A DNA stretch of 64,000 nucleotides from NCBI GenBank assembly GCA_013041925.1, contig JABDRB010000014.1, forward strand, positions 1-64,000. Direction: 5' to 3'. Positions within the stretch are counted from its first letter, which is position 1, and each line of letters starts with the position of its first letter. This DNA is from Akkermansiaceae bacterium. GTDB lineage: Bacteria > Verrucomicrobiota > Verrucomicrobiia > Verrucomicrobiales > Akkermansiaceae. A program made the position numbers and the translations under genes. The notes beneath the pieces were generated by a model. It worked only from the letters and a program-made list of their open reading frames with translations. It made no database searches and was not told the DNA's origin. This document shows positions 43,950 to 52,494 of the stretch, piece after piece.

Positions 43950-44100
43950 GGAAGCCCGTGGCACGGGCAGGAAATAGATGGGGAATCCGGTGAAACATCC
44001 ATGGGAACATGGATACCATTCCGGAGCGGTTACGCCACTGTAATCCTTGATCGCATCACGCGAAAAAGGTAAGCCAGAAAACCAGCCAAAGAGGTTGAGT
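43950..44100 (+). promoter_or_regulatory. cobalamin riboswitch (B12 element) upstream of btuB
   Basis: The leader shows the conserved order of the cobalamin aptamer: a GC stem (GCCCGTGGCACGGGC), GGGGAATCCGGTGAAA (43980-43995), the B12-box region GGAGCGGTTACGCCACTGTAATCC (read in two parts: GGAGCGGTTACGCC, then ACTGTAATCC), and the closing GTAAGCCAGAAAACCAGCC (44069-44087). It precedes btuB by about 40 bases and probably lowers expression of the whole uptake operon when adenosyl- or methylcobalamin is plentiful. The boundaries are approximate. Confidence 0.92.
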
Positions 44101-44104
44101 TCAC

Positions 44105-44123
44105 TTCCTGCGAATAACAGGAA
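44105..44123 (+). promoter_or_regulatory. expression-platform hairpin masking the btuB ribosome-binding site
   Basis: TTCCTG (44105-44110) and CAGGAA (44118-44123) pair perfectly around a seven-base loop. The right arm contains AGGA, the only Shine-Dalgarno-like sequence before the ATG at 44138. Pairing would block ribosome binding, which points to translational control by the riboswitch. Confidence 0.55.
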
Positions 44124-44137
44124 ACCCTCAACAAAAC

Positions 44138-46054
44138 ATGAAAAATACAACACCTGCAGTCCTTATGGCTGCCACTAAGTCGGCCCTGCGTGCCGGTCTC
44201 AACGACCGCATCCCAGGATCTCTCCTTGTCCTTTCCCTCGGCATTGCCTCTGCAACTGCAATCCATTCCGCCGAAGAAGTTGCTGAGAAGCTTCCGGATA
44301 CCACGATCATCGCCAACCGGACGGAAACAGACATTACCAAAGTTGGTAGCGCTGTCTCTATTCTCGATATCAACACCCTTCAACAAGAGGGGGTTCGGAC
44401 TCTCGATGACGCTCTCAAGTTTGCCCCTGGTGTGATCTCGGAATCACTCGGTGGCCAGAGAGGATCAAGCTCCTCGCTTTTCCTGCGTGGCACGAAAACA
44501 AATCACGCCCACCTCATCGTTGACGGCATGCGGATCAGCGATGCCAACATGACATTCGGCGGCTTTCTCGGGTCCTCAAATTTAAATGGCCTGTCACGGA
44601 TCGAGGTGCTTCGAGGCCCACAGGGTGCCCTCTACGGAGGCGACTCGATAGGCGGCATCATGGGACTCTACTCAACCAAGGGGAAAGGTGACTCCAATGG
44701 CAACCTTCGCGTCGAGGGTGGATCATTTAACACATGGAACACCCAGCTTGCCATGCAAGGCGAGTCTGGCGATTTTGCTTATTCACTCAACCTTGGCCAT
44801 GAACGCACCGAGAACGAGCTACCGCACAACGCATTCGAGATGTTTTCTTATGCTCTACGCTTGGACTACACGGTCAACCCGTGCCTCAATGTCGGCCTCA
44901 CTCTGCGTGGTGCAGACACCACATTCCAGGCGCCACATTACGGAGGGCTCTACAGCAGCCCGCTCGATGACGAACTCGAATACACACTCGGCACCCTTTT
45001 TGCCGACTACGAAGTGAACCAACTCTGGAGCACCAAGTTGACAGTCGGGATGTATGATCAGAAATACCACAGTCAAAGTCCTGTATTTGGGTTCAATCCC
45101 GCGAGCTCCTACGACACTGAGGCCACAAAATACGCAGTTTACTGGGACAACACCCTTAAGTGGAATGACTGCCACACCACCGTCATTGGCGCTGTTTACG
45201 AGAACTCTGATTTTTCCTATCTAAGTGATTATTATGGTCTCACGGGGGACACACGGACACGCGACCAGTATGGTTTTTATCTGAACCACATCTGGGATGT
45301 CAGCGAAGACTTCAATATCACCGGAGGCGCACGCTGGGAGGATTATGACGACTACGGTGACGAGGTCACGTGGCGTGTCTCGAGTGCCTACACGGTGGAT
45401 CAAACCGATACCACCATCCGTGCGAGCATTGGCAGGGGGTTTCGCTCACCATCATTTGTTGATCTCTACGGCTTTGGCGGACAGGCACCCAGCCCAGGCC
45501 TCGAAGCAGAAACATCACTCGGGTGGGACTTCGGAATTGAGCAGTCATTGTGCGACGGTCAGTATCGAATCGGCCTGACCTACTTTGAAAACAGCATCGA
45601 AGACGCCATCAGCTACGTCCCCCAACCTTACCCAACTCCTGGTTATAACATCAATGCGAGTGGAACGACCAAAACCAACGGCGTCGAAGCCTCAGCCGAA
45701 GCCAACTTCCTGCAAGAGCGCCTCGGCATACGCCTTTCATACACATGGCTGCAACGTGCCTTAGCCGAAATGCCCGAGCATTCACTGGGGCTACGTATTC
45801 ACGGTAAAATATCAGACCAACTCAATGCGGGCCTCACAGCCACCTACCTAGACGACCGTGCATTTTTCGGTGACGTCGTTGACGCCTACGCCTTGATCAA
45901 CCTCTACAGCAACTACAAGGTCAATGACACCGTGACACTCAATCTCCGCGTGGAAAACCTCCTTGATGAGGACTACGAGTTTGCGCGGGGGTCAGGTGAT
46001 ATTTACCCAGGACGCGGGCGCGGCATCTTTGGAGGCGCCACGATCCATTGGTAA
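44138..46054 (+). CDS. btuB: TonB-dependent receptor, BtuB-like vitamin B12 receptor
   Basis: 638 residues, with a signal peptide (to about residue 45, ending AIHSAEE). The plug domain starts with PDTTIIANRTETDITKVGSA and contains LRGTKTNHAHLIVDGMRISD and RIEVLRGPQGALYGGDSIGG. The barrel has the usual turn of ARWEDYDDYGDEVTWRVSSA, IGRGFRSPSFVDLYGFG and YRIGLTYFENSIEDAISY, and ends NLLDEDYEFARGSGDIYPGR with an aromatic C-terminus (IHW). Size and plug resemble BtuB (about 600-640). The assignment to cobalamin is supported by the riboswitch directly upstream and BtuF/D/C-like genes downstream. It needs TonB/ExbBD, not present intact in the window. Confidence 0.93.
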   Translation: MKNTTPAVLMAATKSALRAGLNDRIPGSLLVLSLGIASATAIHSAEEVAEKLPDTTIIANRTETDITKVGSAVSILDINTLQQEGVRTLDDALKFAPGVISESLGGQRGSSSSLFLRGTKTNHAHLIVDGMRISDANMTFGGFLGSSNLNGLSRIEVLRGPQGALYGGDSIGGIMGLYSTKGKGDSNGNLRVEGGSFNTWNTQLAMQGESGDFAYSLNLGHERTENELPHNAFEMFSYALRLDYTVNPCLNVGLTLRGADTTFQAPHYGGLYSSPLDDELEYTLGTLFADYEVNQLWSTKLTVGMYDQKYHSQSPVFGFNPASSYDTEATKYAVYWDNTLKWNDCHTTVIGAVYENSDFSYLSDYYGLTGDTRTRDQYGFYLNHIWDVSEDFNITGGARWEDYDDYGDEVTWRVSSAYTVDQTDTTIRASIGRGFRSPSFVDLYGFGGQAPSPGLEAETSLGWDFGIEQSLCDGQYRIGLTYFENSIEDAISYVPQPYPTPGYNINASGTTKTNGVEASAEANFLQERLGIRLSYTWLQRALAEMPEHSLGLRIHGKISDQLNAGLTATYLDDRAFFGDVVDAYALINLYSNYKVNDTVTLNLRVENLLDEDYEFARGSGDIYPGRGRGIFGGATIHW

Positions 46055-46104
46055 TCCATCCCAGCTAAAACTTTTGGGGGGTGTGTGTGCTCCCCGAATA
46101 CAAT

Positions 46105-46140
46105 AAATCGCTTGGCTCGGTGTGTTGGGCCAAGCGATTT
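46105..46140 (+). terminator. terminator-like hairpin between btuB and the first BtuF-like gene
   Basis: AAATCGCTTGGC and GCCAAGCGATTT form a perfect 12-bp stem around a 12-base loop, 50 bases after the btuB stop. The AAA/TTT flanks give it the look of a bidirectional intrinsic terminator. It may reduce expression of the downstream transport genes relative to the receptor. It also argues against the upstream GTG start of the next gene. Confidence 0.7.
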
Positions 46141-46156
46141 CTCCCTCGATCACTTT

Positions 46157-46975
46157 ATGTTACGCAATATTCACAATGAGCTTCTCGACCACCGATTCAC
46201 ATTAAGCGGTCGCCCGAAACGTATTGTCAGCCTTGTATCATCGGCGACGGAGGCGATGGACAAAATGGGGCTCATCAATCGAGTCGTGGGCGTCTCAGAA
46301 TACTGTGATCGTTACATTCATGACCTACAAGCACCCGTCGTTGGCGAGTATTTAAACTGCGACACGGATGCCCTCAAAAATCTCCAACCGGACCTCATCC
46401 TAACAACAGGAGGCATCCAACTCAACCTAGCGCGCAAACTCGCGCAGCAAGGTTTTCCTGTTTACGCCCTGCCTCTCCCTCAGAGCTTCTTCGGCACCCT
46501 TGAAAACAATCTCATTCTTGGCGGACTTCTCGGCGAGCTAGAAAAAGCACGCCACCTCTGCACGGACATGCAAAGGCGTGCTTCAGCACTTCGCCTAAGC
46601 TCGCCTAGCGTGCGCCCCAGCATCTACCTCGAACTCTGGCTAGGAAGACACATGCGGGCCGTTGGCGGAGGATCCTTTATCAACGACCTGATTGACATCG
46701 CAGGCGGCGACCTCATCTACAAAAATCATACGCTTGGCTACTTCAAACCGGACTTTGATGCGGTTGCGCAAGCCGCTCCTGATGTTTATCTTTTTTTCCA
46801 CGAACCCGAATACCTGATCGATCCTGCTGAACTCGTAGCCGACCGAAAATGGAATCCCGACACACCGGTCATCCTATCCACCATCGAGTGTGGTCAGAAC
46901 ATGATCCAAGAAGGCCCCAGCATGCTCGACACCGCCGAGTGGCTACAAAACCAACTGCTCGCGCTTCCCCAATAA
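46157..46975 (+). CDS. BtuF-like cobalamin-binding protein without export signal
   Basis: 272 residues from ATG 46157; a GTG at 46085 would place the terminator hairpin inside the gene. The protein belongs to the BtuF/FepB periplasmic-binding superfamily: RPKRIVSLVSSATEAMDKMG at the start, VVGVSEYCDRY, LKNLQPDLILTTGGIQLNLA, then GGGSFINDLIDIAGGDLIYK and ALAAPDVYLFFHEPEY-like segments (here AQAAPDVYLFFHEPEYLIDP). Unlike its neighbour at 46992 it starts directly with the folded domain: no hydrophobic segment or lipobox exists, so it should be cytoplasmic. Some organisms have such signal-less cobalamin-binding proteins of unknown role, perhaps for storage or hand-over. Same-strand gap to the next gene is 16 bases. 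Confidence 0.85.
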   Translation: MLRNIHNELLDHRFTLSGRPKRIVSLVSSATEAMDKMGLINRVVGVSEYCDRYIHDLQAPVVGEYLNCDTDALKNLQPDLILTTGGIQLNLARKLAQQGFPVYALPLPQSFFGTLENNLILGGLLGELEKARHLCTDMQRRASALRLSSPSVRPSIYLELWLGRHMRAVGGGSFINDLIDIAGGDLIYKNHTLGYFKPDFDAVAQAAPDVYLFFHEPEYLIDPAELVADRKWNPDTPVILSTIECGQNMIQEGPSMLDTAEWLQNQLLALPQ

Positions 46976-46991
46976 TCATTTTTCACCGCAG

Positions 46992-47924
46992 ATGTCGTCA
47001 TCACCCACCAACAAACCGAACACAACCAGGATCGCTCTGATCACGGCCGCTGTCGTGCTGGCATTTATCGCAAGCTATTACGCTCGTCAGGCGGTTAACA
47101 CATCGAGCGACATCATCGCCCCCCCAAGCGACTACCAACGCATTATTGGTCTCTCGCCCAGCATTGTCGAGATCATCTACCAACTTGAGCACGCCGAGCA
47201 ACTCGTTGGGGTATCCCGATTTTGTCATTACCCGCCAGAGGCGAGCCAAAAAACCGTGGTCGGGGGCTATGTCGATCTCGACTACGAAGCCGTGCTCACC
47301 CTGAAACCTGATTGTGTCATCCTACTCGAAGAGCAACGAGCCCTTGCGGAGAAACTCGAAATCATGGGGGTCCACACCATCATTCTCGATCACACCAGCA
47401 CCCAAGGAGTGATTGATTCCATCGCCATTCTCGGTAAAGCGTTTAGCAAAGAGTCGATCGCCAATCATATCGTGCAGACGATGCACACGAGGGTGCGCAC
47501 ACTGAAACATCAAGCCCGTCGCACAGACAGTCGACCACGTATCCTTGTCTGTATCGAACGCGACACCAACTCTGCCTTCCCAGACCGCGTCATTGCCGCC
47601 GGCAACAAGGGCGTCCATCAGGAATATATCAATATGGTCAACGGAGTGAATGCCTACCAAGGACCGGTCGCCTACCCACTGCTCTCACGCGAAAAGCTCA
47701 TCCACCTCAACCCCGACCTCATCATCGAACTCGTCCGTGAAGATGTCTGGAAAGACAAAGGCCGCGAAACACTGATGAAACAATGGCAGGCATACAACGA
47801 GCTTAAAGCCGTCAAAAACGACCGGATCATTTTCCTCCACGAGCACCAACACATGATTCCTGGGCCAAGATTCATCGACACCTTGGAAGTTTTTGCCCAG
47901 GCTGCCGCTCTCCCACATGAATAA
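46992..47924 (+). CDS. btuF: BtuF-like cobalamin-binding protein, membrane-anchored
   Basis: 310 residues. A hydrophobic segment at about residues 13-30 (RIALITAAVVLAFIASYYAR), without a clear lipobox, should anchor the protein in the inner membrane with the binding domain in the periplasm. The domain begins YQRIIGLSPSIVEIIYQLEH and AEQLVGVSRFCHYPPEASQK, which are typical for BtuF, with VLTLKPDCVILLEEQRALAE and LIHLNPDLIIELVREDVWKD further on. It is the expected binding partner of the BtuC/BtuD pair encoded next. Its last eight bases overlap the BtuD gene (ATGAATAA), pointing to coupled translation. With the preceding gene this is a tandem pair of paralogues that have diverged strongly. Confidence 0.88.
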   Translation: MSSSPTNKPNTTRIALITAAVVLAFIASYYARQAVNTSSDIIAPPSDYQRIIGLSPSIVEIIYQLEHAEQLVGVSRFCHYPPEASQKTVVGGYVDLDYEAVLTLKPDCVILLEEQRALAEKLEIMGVHTIILDHTSTQGVIDSIAILGKAFSKESIANHIVQTMHTRVRTLKHQARRTDSRPRILVCIERDTNSAFPDRVIAAGNKGVHQEYINMVNGVNAYQGPVAYPLLSREKLIHLNPDLIIELVREDVWKDKGRETLMKQWQAYNELKAVKNDRIIFLHEHQHMIPGPRFIDTLEVFAQAAALPHE

Positions 47925-48732
47925 CCCCCTCGACATGGCTATTGAGACCAACGCGCTCAGCCTGAGCATCGGCCAGCACCGACTGCTTCATGATGTGACC
48001 CTGCATGCCAAACGAGGCGAACGCATTGCCATCGTAGGGCCCAATGGGGCAGGAAAAACAACCCTACTCCGGTGCCTCTTAGGTTTTATTTCTAGCCCGT
48101 CGGGAGCCATCAGCCTGCAGGGGAAACGCCTCGCCGATCTCAAGCGGCAGGAGATCGCCCGATTGATCGGTTACGTCCCCCAACAATTAGCAGATGATAT
48201 TCCATTCACCGTCATAGAATTCATCGTGATGAGCCGTTACGCCCATGCACAGAGCGGTGGCATCATCCATAGGGACCCCGAGGGTGAGCGTATTGCCAAG
48301 CAAGCGACCGAACGCACCGGTATCCAGCATCTCGAAAACCAGTCGATGTCGACACTCAGCGGAGGTGAGCGGCAGAAGGTCAACATCGCTGCAGCGCTCG
48401 CCCAGCAGACACCCATCTTGGTGCTCGATGAACCCTCGTCCCACCTCGACCCCAAGCAGCGCGAGTCGATCCAACAACTTCTCGGAGAGGTTGGCCGCAA
48501 GAGCCAAACCACCATTCTAGCCGTTACCCATGACCTCAATTGGGCGGCCATGGATTTCGACCGCATCATCGGCATGTCGCATGGTGCCATCATCGCAGAC
48601 GATACCCCGTCCGCCATGATGACCTCGGAGAACCTGCACCGCATTTTTGATGCGCACTGGTCAGTCCAGCCTCACCCAGAAAGTGGCCACCCCATCGTCC
48701 TGCCTGCTCACCACTACGCCCGTGACCTGTAA
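47917..48732 (+). CDS. btuD: cobalamin/iron-siderophore-type ABC ATPase, BtuD-like
   Basis: 271 residues from ATG 47917, which overlaps the upstream stop; ATG 47935 is another possible start. Walker A GPNGAGKTTLLRCLLGF, Q-loop IGYVPQQLADDIPFTVIEFI, signature LSGGERQKVNIAAALAQQ, Walker B ILVLDEPSSHLDPKQRE and H-loop LAVTHDLNWAAMDFDRI are complete. The VPQQ...DIPFTVIEFIVMSR segment is typical for the FecCD/BtuCD family. It energises import through the adjacent permease. The gene begins inside the end of the BtuF-like gene and ends six bases before the permease gene. Confidence 0.9.
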   Translation: MNNPLDMAIETNALSLSIGQHRLLHDVTLHAKRGERIAIVGPNGAGKTTLLRCLLGFISSPSGAISLQGKRLADLKRQEIARLIGYVPQQLADDIPFTVIEFIVMSRYAHAQSGGIIHRDPEGERIAKQATERTGIQHLENQSMSTLSGGERQKVNIAAALAQQTPILVLDEPSSHLDPKQRESIQQLLGEVGRKSQTTILAVTHDLNWAAMDFDRIIGMSHGAIIADDTPSAMMTSENLHRIFDAHWSVQPHPESGHPIVLPAHHYARDL

Positions 48733-48737
48733 TCCCC

Positions 48738-49736
48738 ATGGTTCAATCACCTCGTCATTTCATCTATTTCCTCCTGCTGCCACTTGCCATGGTCACGCTG
48801 GTCGTTATGCCGTGGCTGGGTGAACACCATCCTGCTCTGGACGTCATCCTGAGACCCAGCGCTGACGACTTAGATGCCATGATTTTCTGGCAGATCCGTG
48901 TTCCACGCGTTTTGCTCGCCATGTTTGCTGGGATGGGTCTGTCACTCGGCGGAGTTGTTTTTCAAGCCATTTTTAGAAACCCCCTAGCCACGCCCTTCAC
49001 GCTCGGTGTCGCTGGCGGCGCGTCACTGGGGGTTACCTTAGCCGTTTTTCTCGGACTCAATCTCACAATCCTTGGGGTTTCGGGCGTATCGATCGCCGCA
49101 TTGGCTGGTGCGATCGGCGCCATTGCTGTCGTCTATGGCATCGCGCGGGCAACGGGAAATATTTCACCCAACACGATGCTATTAGGTGGAGTAGCCATCA
49201 GCTTTTTCTTCTCTAGCCTGATCCTCCTGCTTCAGTATCTCGGTGATATGAGTGATTCATTCCGCATCATCCACTGGCTGATGGGAGACCTCAGCCGCGC
49301 GAGTGTGGACACGGTATTTCAGATCCTCCCATTCATTGTCAGCGGTGCCATCATCACAGGCCTCCTCCACCGGGAGCTCAATCTGCTTTCGCTCAATGAT
49401 GACTTGGCCGCGAGCTGCGGCTTACACGTCGAGCGCATGCGCATCATCCTCTTTCTCGCCGTCTCGTTGATGATTGCTGGCATTGTCACCGTCTGCGGGC
49501 CGATCGGATTTGTCGGCATCATGGCACCTCACATTTGCCGTCTCATCGTCGGGGCCAACCACCGCAACCTGATCCCAGCAGCTTTGCTCTTTGGCGGTAT
49601 ATTCCTTACCCTCTGTGACACCTTGGCCCGCACCATCTCGGTCTCGGCAGAAGTTCCCGTCGGCATTATCACGGCCATCCTCGGCGGCCCATTTTTCCTC
49701 TGGCTTCTCTTTAAAAAAGCACGCAGCCTTAGCTGA
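48738..49736 (+). CDS. btuC: FecCD-family permease, BtuC-like
   Basis: 332-residue inner membrane permease with about ten hydrophobic segments. The family motifs are RVPRVLLAMFAGMGLSLGGV near residue 55, NPLATPFTLGVAGGASLGVT near 85, IHWLMGDLSRAS near 180, and ITVCGPIGFVGIMAPHICRL-like sequence (here VTVCGPIGFVGIMAPHICRL) near 255, with the final PVGIITAILGGPFFLWLLF. The length matches BtuC (326). It forms a homodimer with two BtuD subunits. The gene is the last member of the riboswitch-controlled operon; a 98-base gap separates it from the subtilase gene. Confidence 0.92.
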   Translation: MVQSPRHFIYFLLLPLAMVTLVVMPWLGEHHPALDVILRPSADDLDAMIFWQIRVPRVLLAMFAGMGLSLGGVVFQAIFRNPLATPFTLGVAGGASLGVTLAVFLGLNLTILGVSGVSIAALAGAIGAIAVVYGIARATGNISPNTMLLGGVAISFFFSSLILLLQYLGDMSDSFRIIHWLMGDLSRASVDTVFQILPFIVSGAIITGLLHRELNLLSLNDDLAASCGLHVERMRIILFLAVSLMIAGIVTVCGPIGFVGIMAPHICRLIVGANHRNLIPAALLFGGIFLTLCDTLARTISVSAEVPVGIITAILGGPFFLWLLFKKARSLS

Positions 49737-49834
49737 CACCCTAAGAGCCTCAGGATCCGCCCTCCTTCCCCCCGTAATCGTGCGAGCCATTTCAACGCAT
49801 CAGGTGTTCATTCCCAAGTAACCTATTGCCACAT

Positions 49835-51448
49835 ATGCCACGCATTCCACGCCTTCAACTCATTCTCTCGGCCTTATTTGTCATGGCCGTGCTCGTCGGC
49901 TATTGGCTAACTCGCACCCTCGAGCCACCAGAGGAGCAGACATCCCAACGTTCTGCTCAACCCGCAGCCCAAAACCGCCCATCTACACTAGCCCCTAATA
50001 AGCCGCTCACTCGCCCAGCACGCGGCACCCACCACGTTGCCCCTCAAGATGCCATACCCCGCTTCGCCATCGCCAACGAGCGTATCATACGCTTTAAAGA
50101 CGAGTCCGCTTACCACAAGTTCCTTGCCAGCCTCAAGGACCGTGGACTGCGATTACTAGGGAAGTCGGACCGCCTTCAGGCGGTCAGGTTTGGATGGAGT
50201 AATCCCTTCAGCCTCGGCGATATCGACGGTGCCGAGCTTGGCTACAACTACCTCGTCACCCTACCGGTTCCGCCCAATGCCGAGGCACAGGCAGGCGCTG
50301 TGGGTTTTGGTCCAAATGCCCTGTCCTGGCTAGGGATCGACAACGACAACACCCTATGGGGCAAGGGTGTCACCGTGGCTGTATTGGATTCCGGGGTCAA
50401 CGACCACACTGCGCTGAATCGTGGCAACGGAAAGGTCACCCACACCGTGCTGACGGAGCTTGCTGAGGGAGACACACAGCTCGGACACGGCACCGCGGTG
50501 GCATCGATCATCTCTGGCGACCATCCACGCACCCCAGGAGTAGCTCCAGCCTCTGACCTCTTATCCATCAGAATCACCGATGCACAAGGAAGCTCAGACT
50601 CCTTTACTTTAGCCGAAGGTATCCTGCTGGCCGCAGACTCGGGTGCAGACATCATCAACATCTCCATGGGCTCTTATGGTGATAGTGCGCTGGTGGCGGA
50701 GGCGGTCCAGTATGCACAAGGAAAAGGGGTCGTGATTGTTGCATCCTCCGGAAACGAGGGGATGGAGGCTATCGCCTACCCCGCCGCCTACGACGGAGTG
50801 ATCGCTGTAGGTGCCGTAGAAGGAAATGGTTCCCACCTTCATTTTTCCAACAGCGGAGAAAATCTCGATATCTCAGCACCTGGATTTCAAGTGAGTGCCG
50901 CATGGGGAGAAGATCAACTCACCGCATTCTCAGGCACCTCGGCCAGTGCGCCATTTGTCAGCGGAGCCATCGCCGCGACGATGTCAGAGAACCCGCATAT
51001 GACCGCCCAGCAGGCGGCCGACCTTGTCCTCCGTGTCACCAATGACGCTGGCTACCCAGGTGACGACCCCGCCTATGGCAGCGGCATCCTCGCCTTGGAT
51101 CGTGTCGCCGAAAGTGGTACGCCCGGAATTTATGACGCCGCCATTTCAAGTCAGTTTTTGATCCCAGCCGACGACGCGACCTTACTCCCTCAGGTTTTGG
51201 TCACCGTGCAAAATCAAGGCACTGAGACACTCATCAACAGCTTGGTCAACATCGTCAGCCCCAGTGGCACCCAAGAAGTTAACATCAGCAGCCTGGCACC
51301 TGGGCAGATTTACACCATCCGCGTGCCCGTCGCCATACCCTCCAACGGCGACCCTGTATCCGTCAACTCTTCGGTGCAGAGCGCTGAGGTGGACAAAGAC
51401 ACACGCAACAACAGCCGAAGTGACAGCTTCGCTCAAGATCAGCCGTAA
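49835..51448 (+). CDS. subtilisin-like serine protease (S8), membrane-anchored or secreted
   Basis: 537 residues from ATG 49835. A hydrophobic segment at residues 7-25 (LQLILSALFVMAVLVGYWL) acts as signal or anchor, followed by a Gln/Pro-rich linker and a pro-domain-like region of about 80 residues (RIIRFKDESAYHKFLASLKD). The S8 catalytic triad is complete: Asp185 in VAVLDSGVND, His216 in LGHGTAVASI and Ser369 in FSGTSASAPFVSG; the oxyanion Asn lies in VIVASSGNEG. After the catalytic domain a C-terminal CARDB-like beta domain of about 100 residues follows (LPQVLVTVQNQGTETLINSL), common in secreted bacterial proteins. The gene is convergent with the prepilin cassette. Substrates are unknown. 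Confidence 0.9.
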   Translation: MPRIPRLQLILSALFVMAVLVGYWLTRTLEPPEEQTSQRSAQPAAQNRPSTLAPNKPLTRPARGTHHVAPQDAIPRFAIANERIIRFKDESAYHKFLASLKDRGLRLLGKSDRLQAVRFGWSNPFSLGDIDGAELGYNYLVTLPVPPNAEAQAGAVGFGPNALSWLGIDNDNTLWGKGVTVAVLDSGVNDHTALNRGNGKVTHTVLTELAEGDTQLGHGTAVASIISGDHPRTPGVAPASDLLSIRITDAQGSSDSFTLAEGILLAADSGADIINISMGSYGDSALVAEAVQYAQGKGVVIVASSGNEGMEAIAYPAAYDGVIAVGAVEGNGSHLHFSNSGENLDISAPGFQVSAAWGEDQLTAFSGTSASAPFVSGAIAATMSENPHMTAQQAADLVLRVTNDAGYPGDDPAYGSGILALDRVAESGTPGIYDAAISSQFLIPADDATLLPQVLVTVQNQGTETLINSLVNIVSPSGTQEVNISSLAPGQIYTIRVPVAIPSNGDPVSVNSSVQSAEVDKDTRNNSRSDSFAQDQP

Positions 51449-51495
51449 CAGTAAAACTACCCAGCAAATCCTTCCACAAGAGAATGGACGCTTGT

Positions 51496-52461
51496 TTACG
51501 GCCTCGGTGTGGTGATCAGCTTCGAGTAATGGTAACTGTGCTTTTTCACCAAATCCTCACGCGAGATACCCGATTTTTTGGCCAAGGCAAGCCCGCGATC
51601 GGTCAGCACGGTGATACTCACCTCGACCCCGACGATGCTGCCTTGTTCAATCTCCGTTGAATTTGGACCAATGGCTTCGACCTTGTTTCCTTTCAAACGA
51701 AATTCCTGATAGCCGCCACTGTCGTCCTGCATCAGTGTGACCCGCTCGATCTGGTTAAAATCGTCCGCAGCGTCGTTTGGTGTGCCATTGTCATCCACAT
51801 ACTCGACCAAAAACGTCACCGTGAACTCATAGACATTTTCCACGAGAAAATTCGCCGCAGCCAAGCCATCCGATGCAAAGTTTGTCTGATATGTCGACTG
51901 GAGATCATCCACAGCGAGCAAACCGGGGTTGCTGTCCACACCAAACGTCTCATCGGGATTCACGAGATGGCGATAGAACGAAAACACCGCATGCTTTTCA
52001 TCGTCGGTATCACCTATTTGGTCTCTGAATACAAGTCGGTAACTCACCGCGGAAACATCACCTCCATCATCCTCGCCCACCACGCCAACATTTCCATTGT
52101 AACGATCCGTTGCGCTCGTAAAAAAAAGAAGTTGGGCTCGATTTGTGATTTGCCCATCCTTCCCCGTTGGCCCTGTAGAATCTGAAGTACCAGACTCTGA
52201 ATCCACCCCCGCATACAACCACTCATAAGCATTTCCATCTCTGCGCGAGACCATGCTTTCTAAATCCTTGGCAATGGTTTCAAGCGCCTCTTTCGCCTGA
52301 CGCGATGCCCTCACTTCATTTCTACTATCGCGATACGTATCCATGGAAACACCCGTCATATAAACAAGCACCCCGAGAAGCACCACGGTGATTGCCATCG
52401 CCACAAGAAGTTCAATGAGGGTAAATCCCGTGCGGAGATGCTGCAGTCTGTTGATTTTCAT
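51496..52461 (-). CDS. vccC: prepilin-type protein, Verru_Chthon cassette protein C-like
   Basis: 321 residues. The N-terminus is a type IV prepilin signal: a short basic leader ending RTG, then FTLIELLVAMAITVVLLGVL, with the processing Gly and Glu at +5. The rest is a long soluble pseudopilin-like domain with YRDSRNEVRASRQAKEALET following the helix, as in PilW/GspJ-type minor pilins. Arrangement with two other prepilins and the style of the N-terminal helix fit the Verru_Chthon cassette protein C. These cassettes (proteins A-D) are multiplied in some Verrucomicrobiota and their job is unknown; secretion or surface assembly is suspected. It is the last gene of the D-B-C series, 33 bases after vccB. 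Confidence 0.72.
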   Translation of the reverse strand: MKINRLQHLRTGFTLIELLVAMAITVVLLGVLVYMTGVSMDTYRDSRNEVRASRQAKEALETIAKDLESMVSRRDGNAYEWLYAGVDSESGTSDSTGPTGKDGQITNRAQLLFFTSATDRYNGNVGVVGEDDGGDVSAVSYRLVFRDQIGDTDDEKHAVFSFYRHLVNPDETFGVDSNPGLLAVDDLQSTYQTNFASDGLAAANFLVENVYEFTVTFLVEYVDDNGTPNDAADDFNQIERVTLMQDDSGGYQEFRLKGNKVEAIGPNSTEIEQGSIVGVEVSITVLTDRGLALAKKSGISREDLVKKHSYHYSKLITTPRP

Positions 52462-52494
52462 CGATATTGAAATGGGTAGGATTAAAATAATGAT

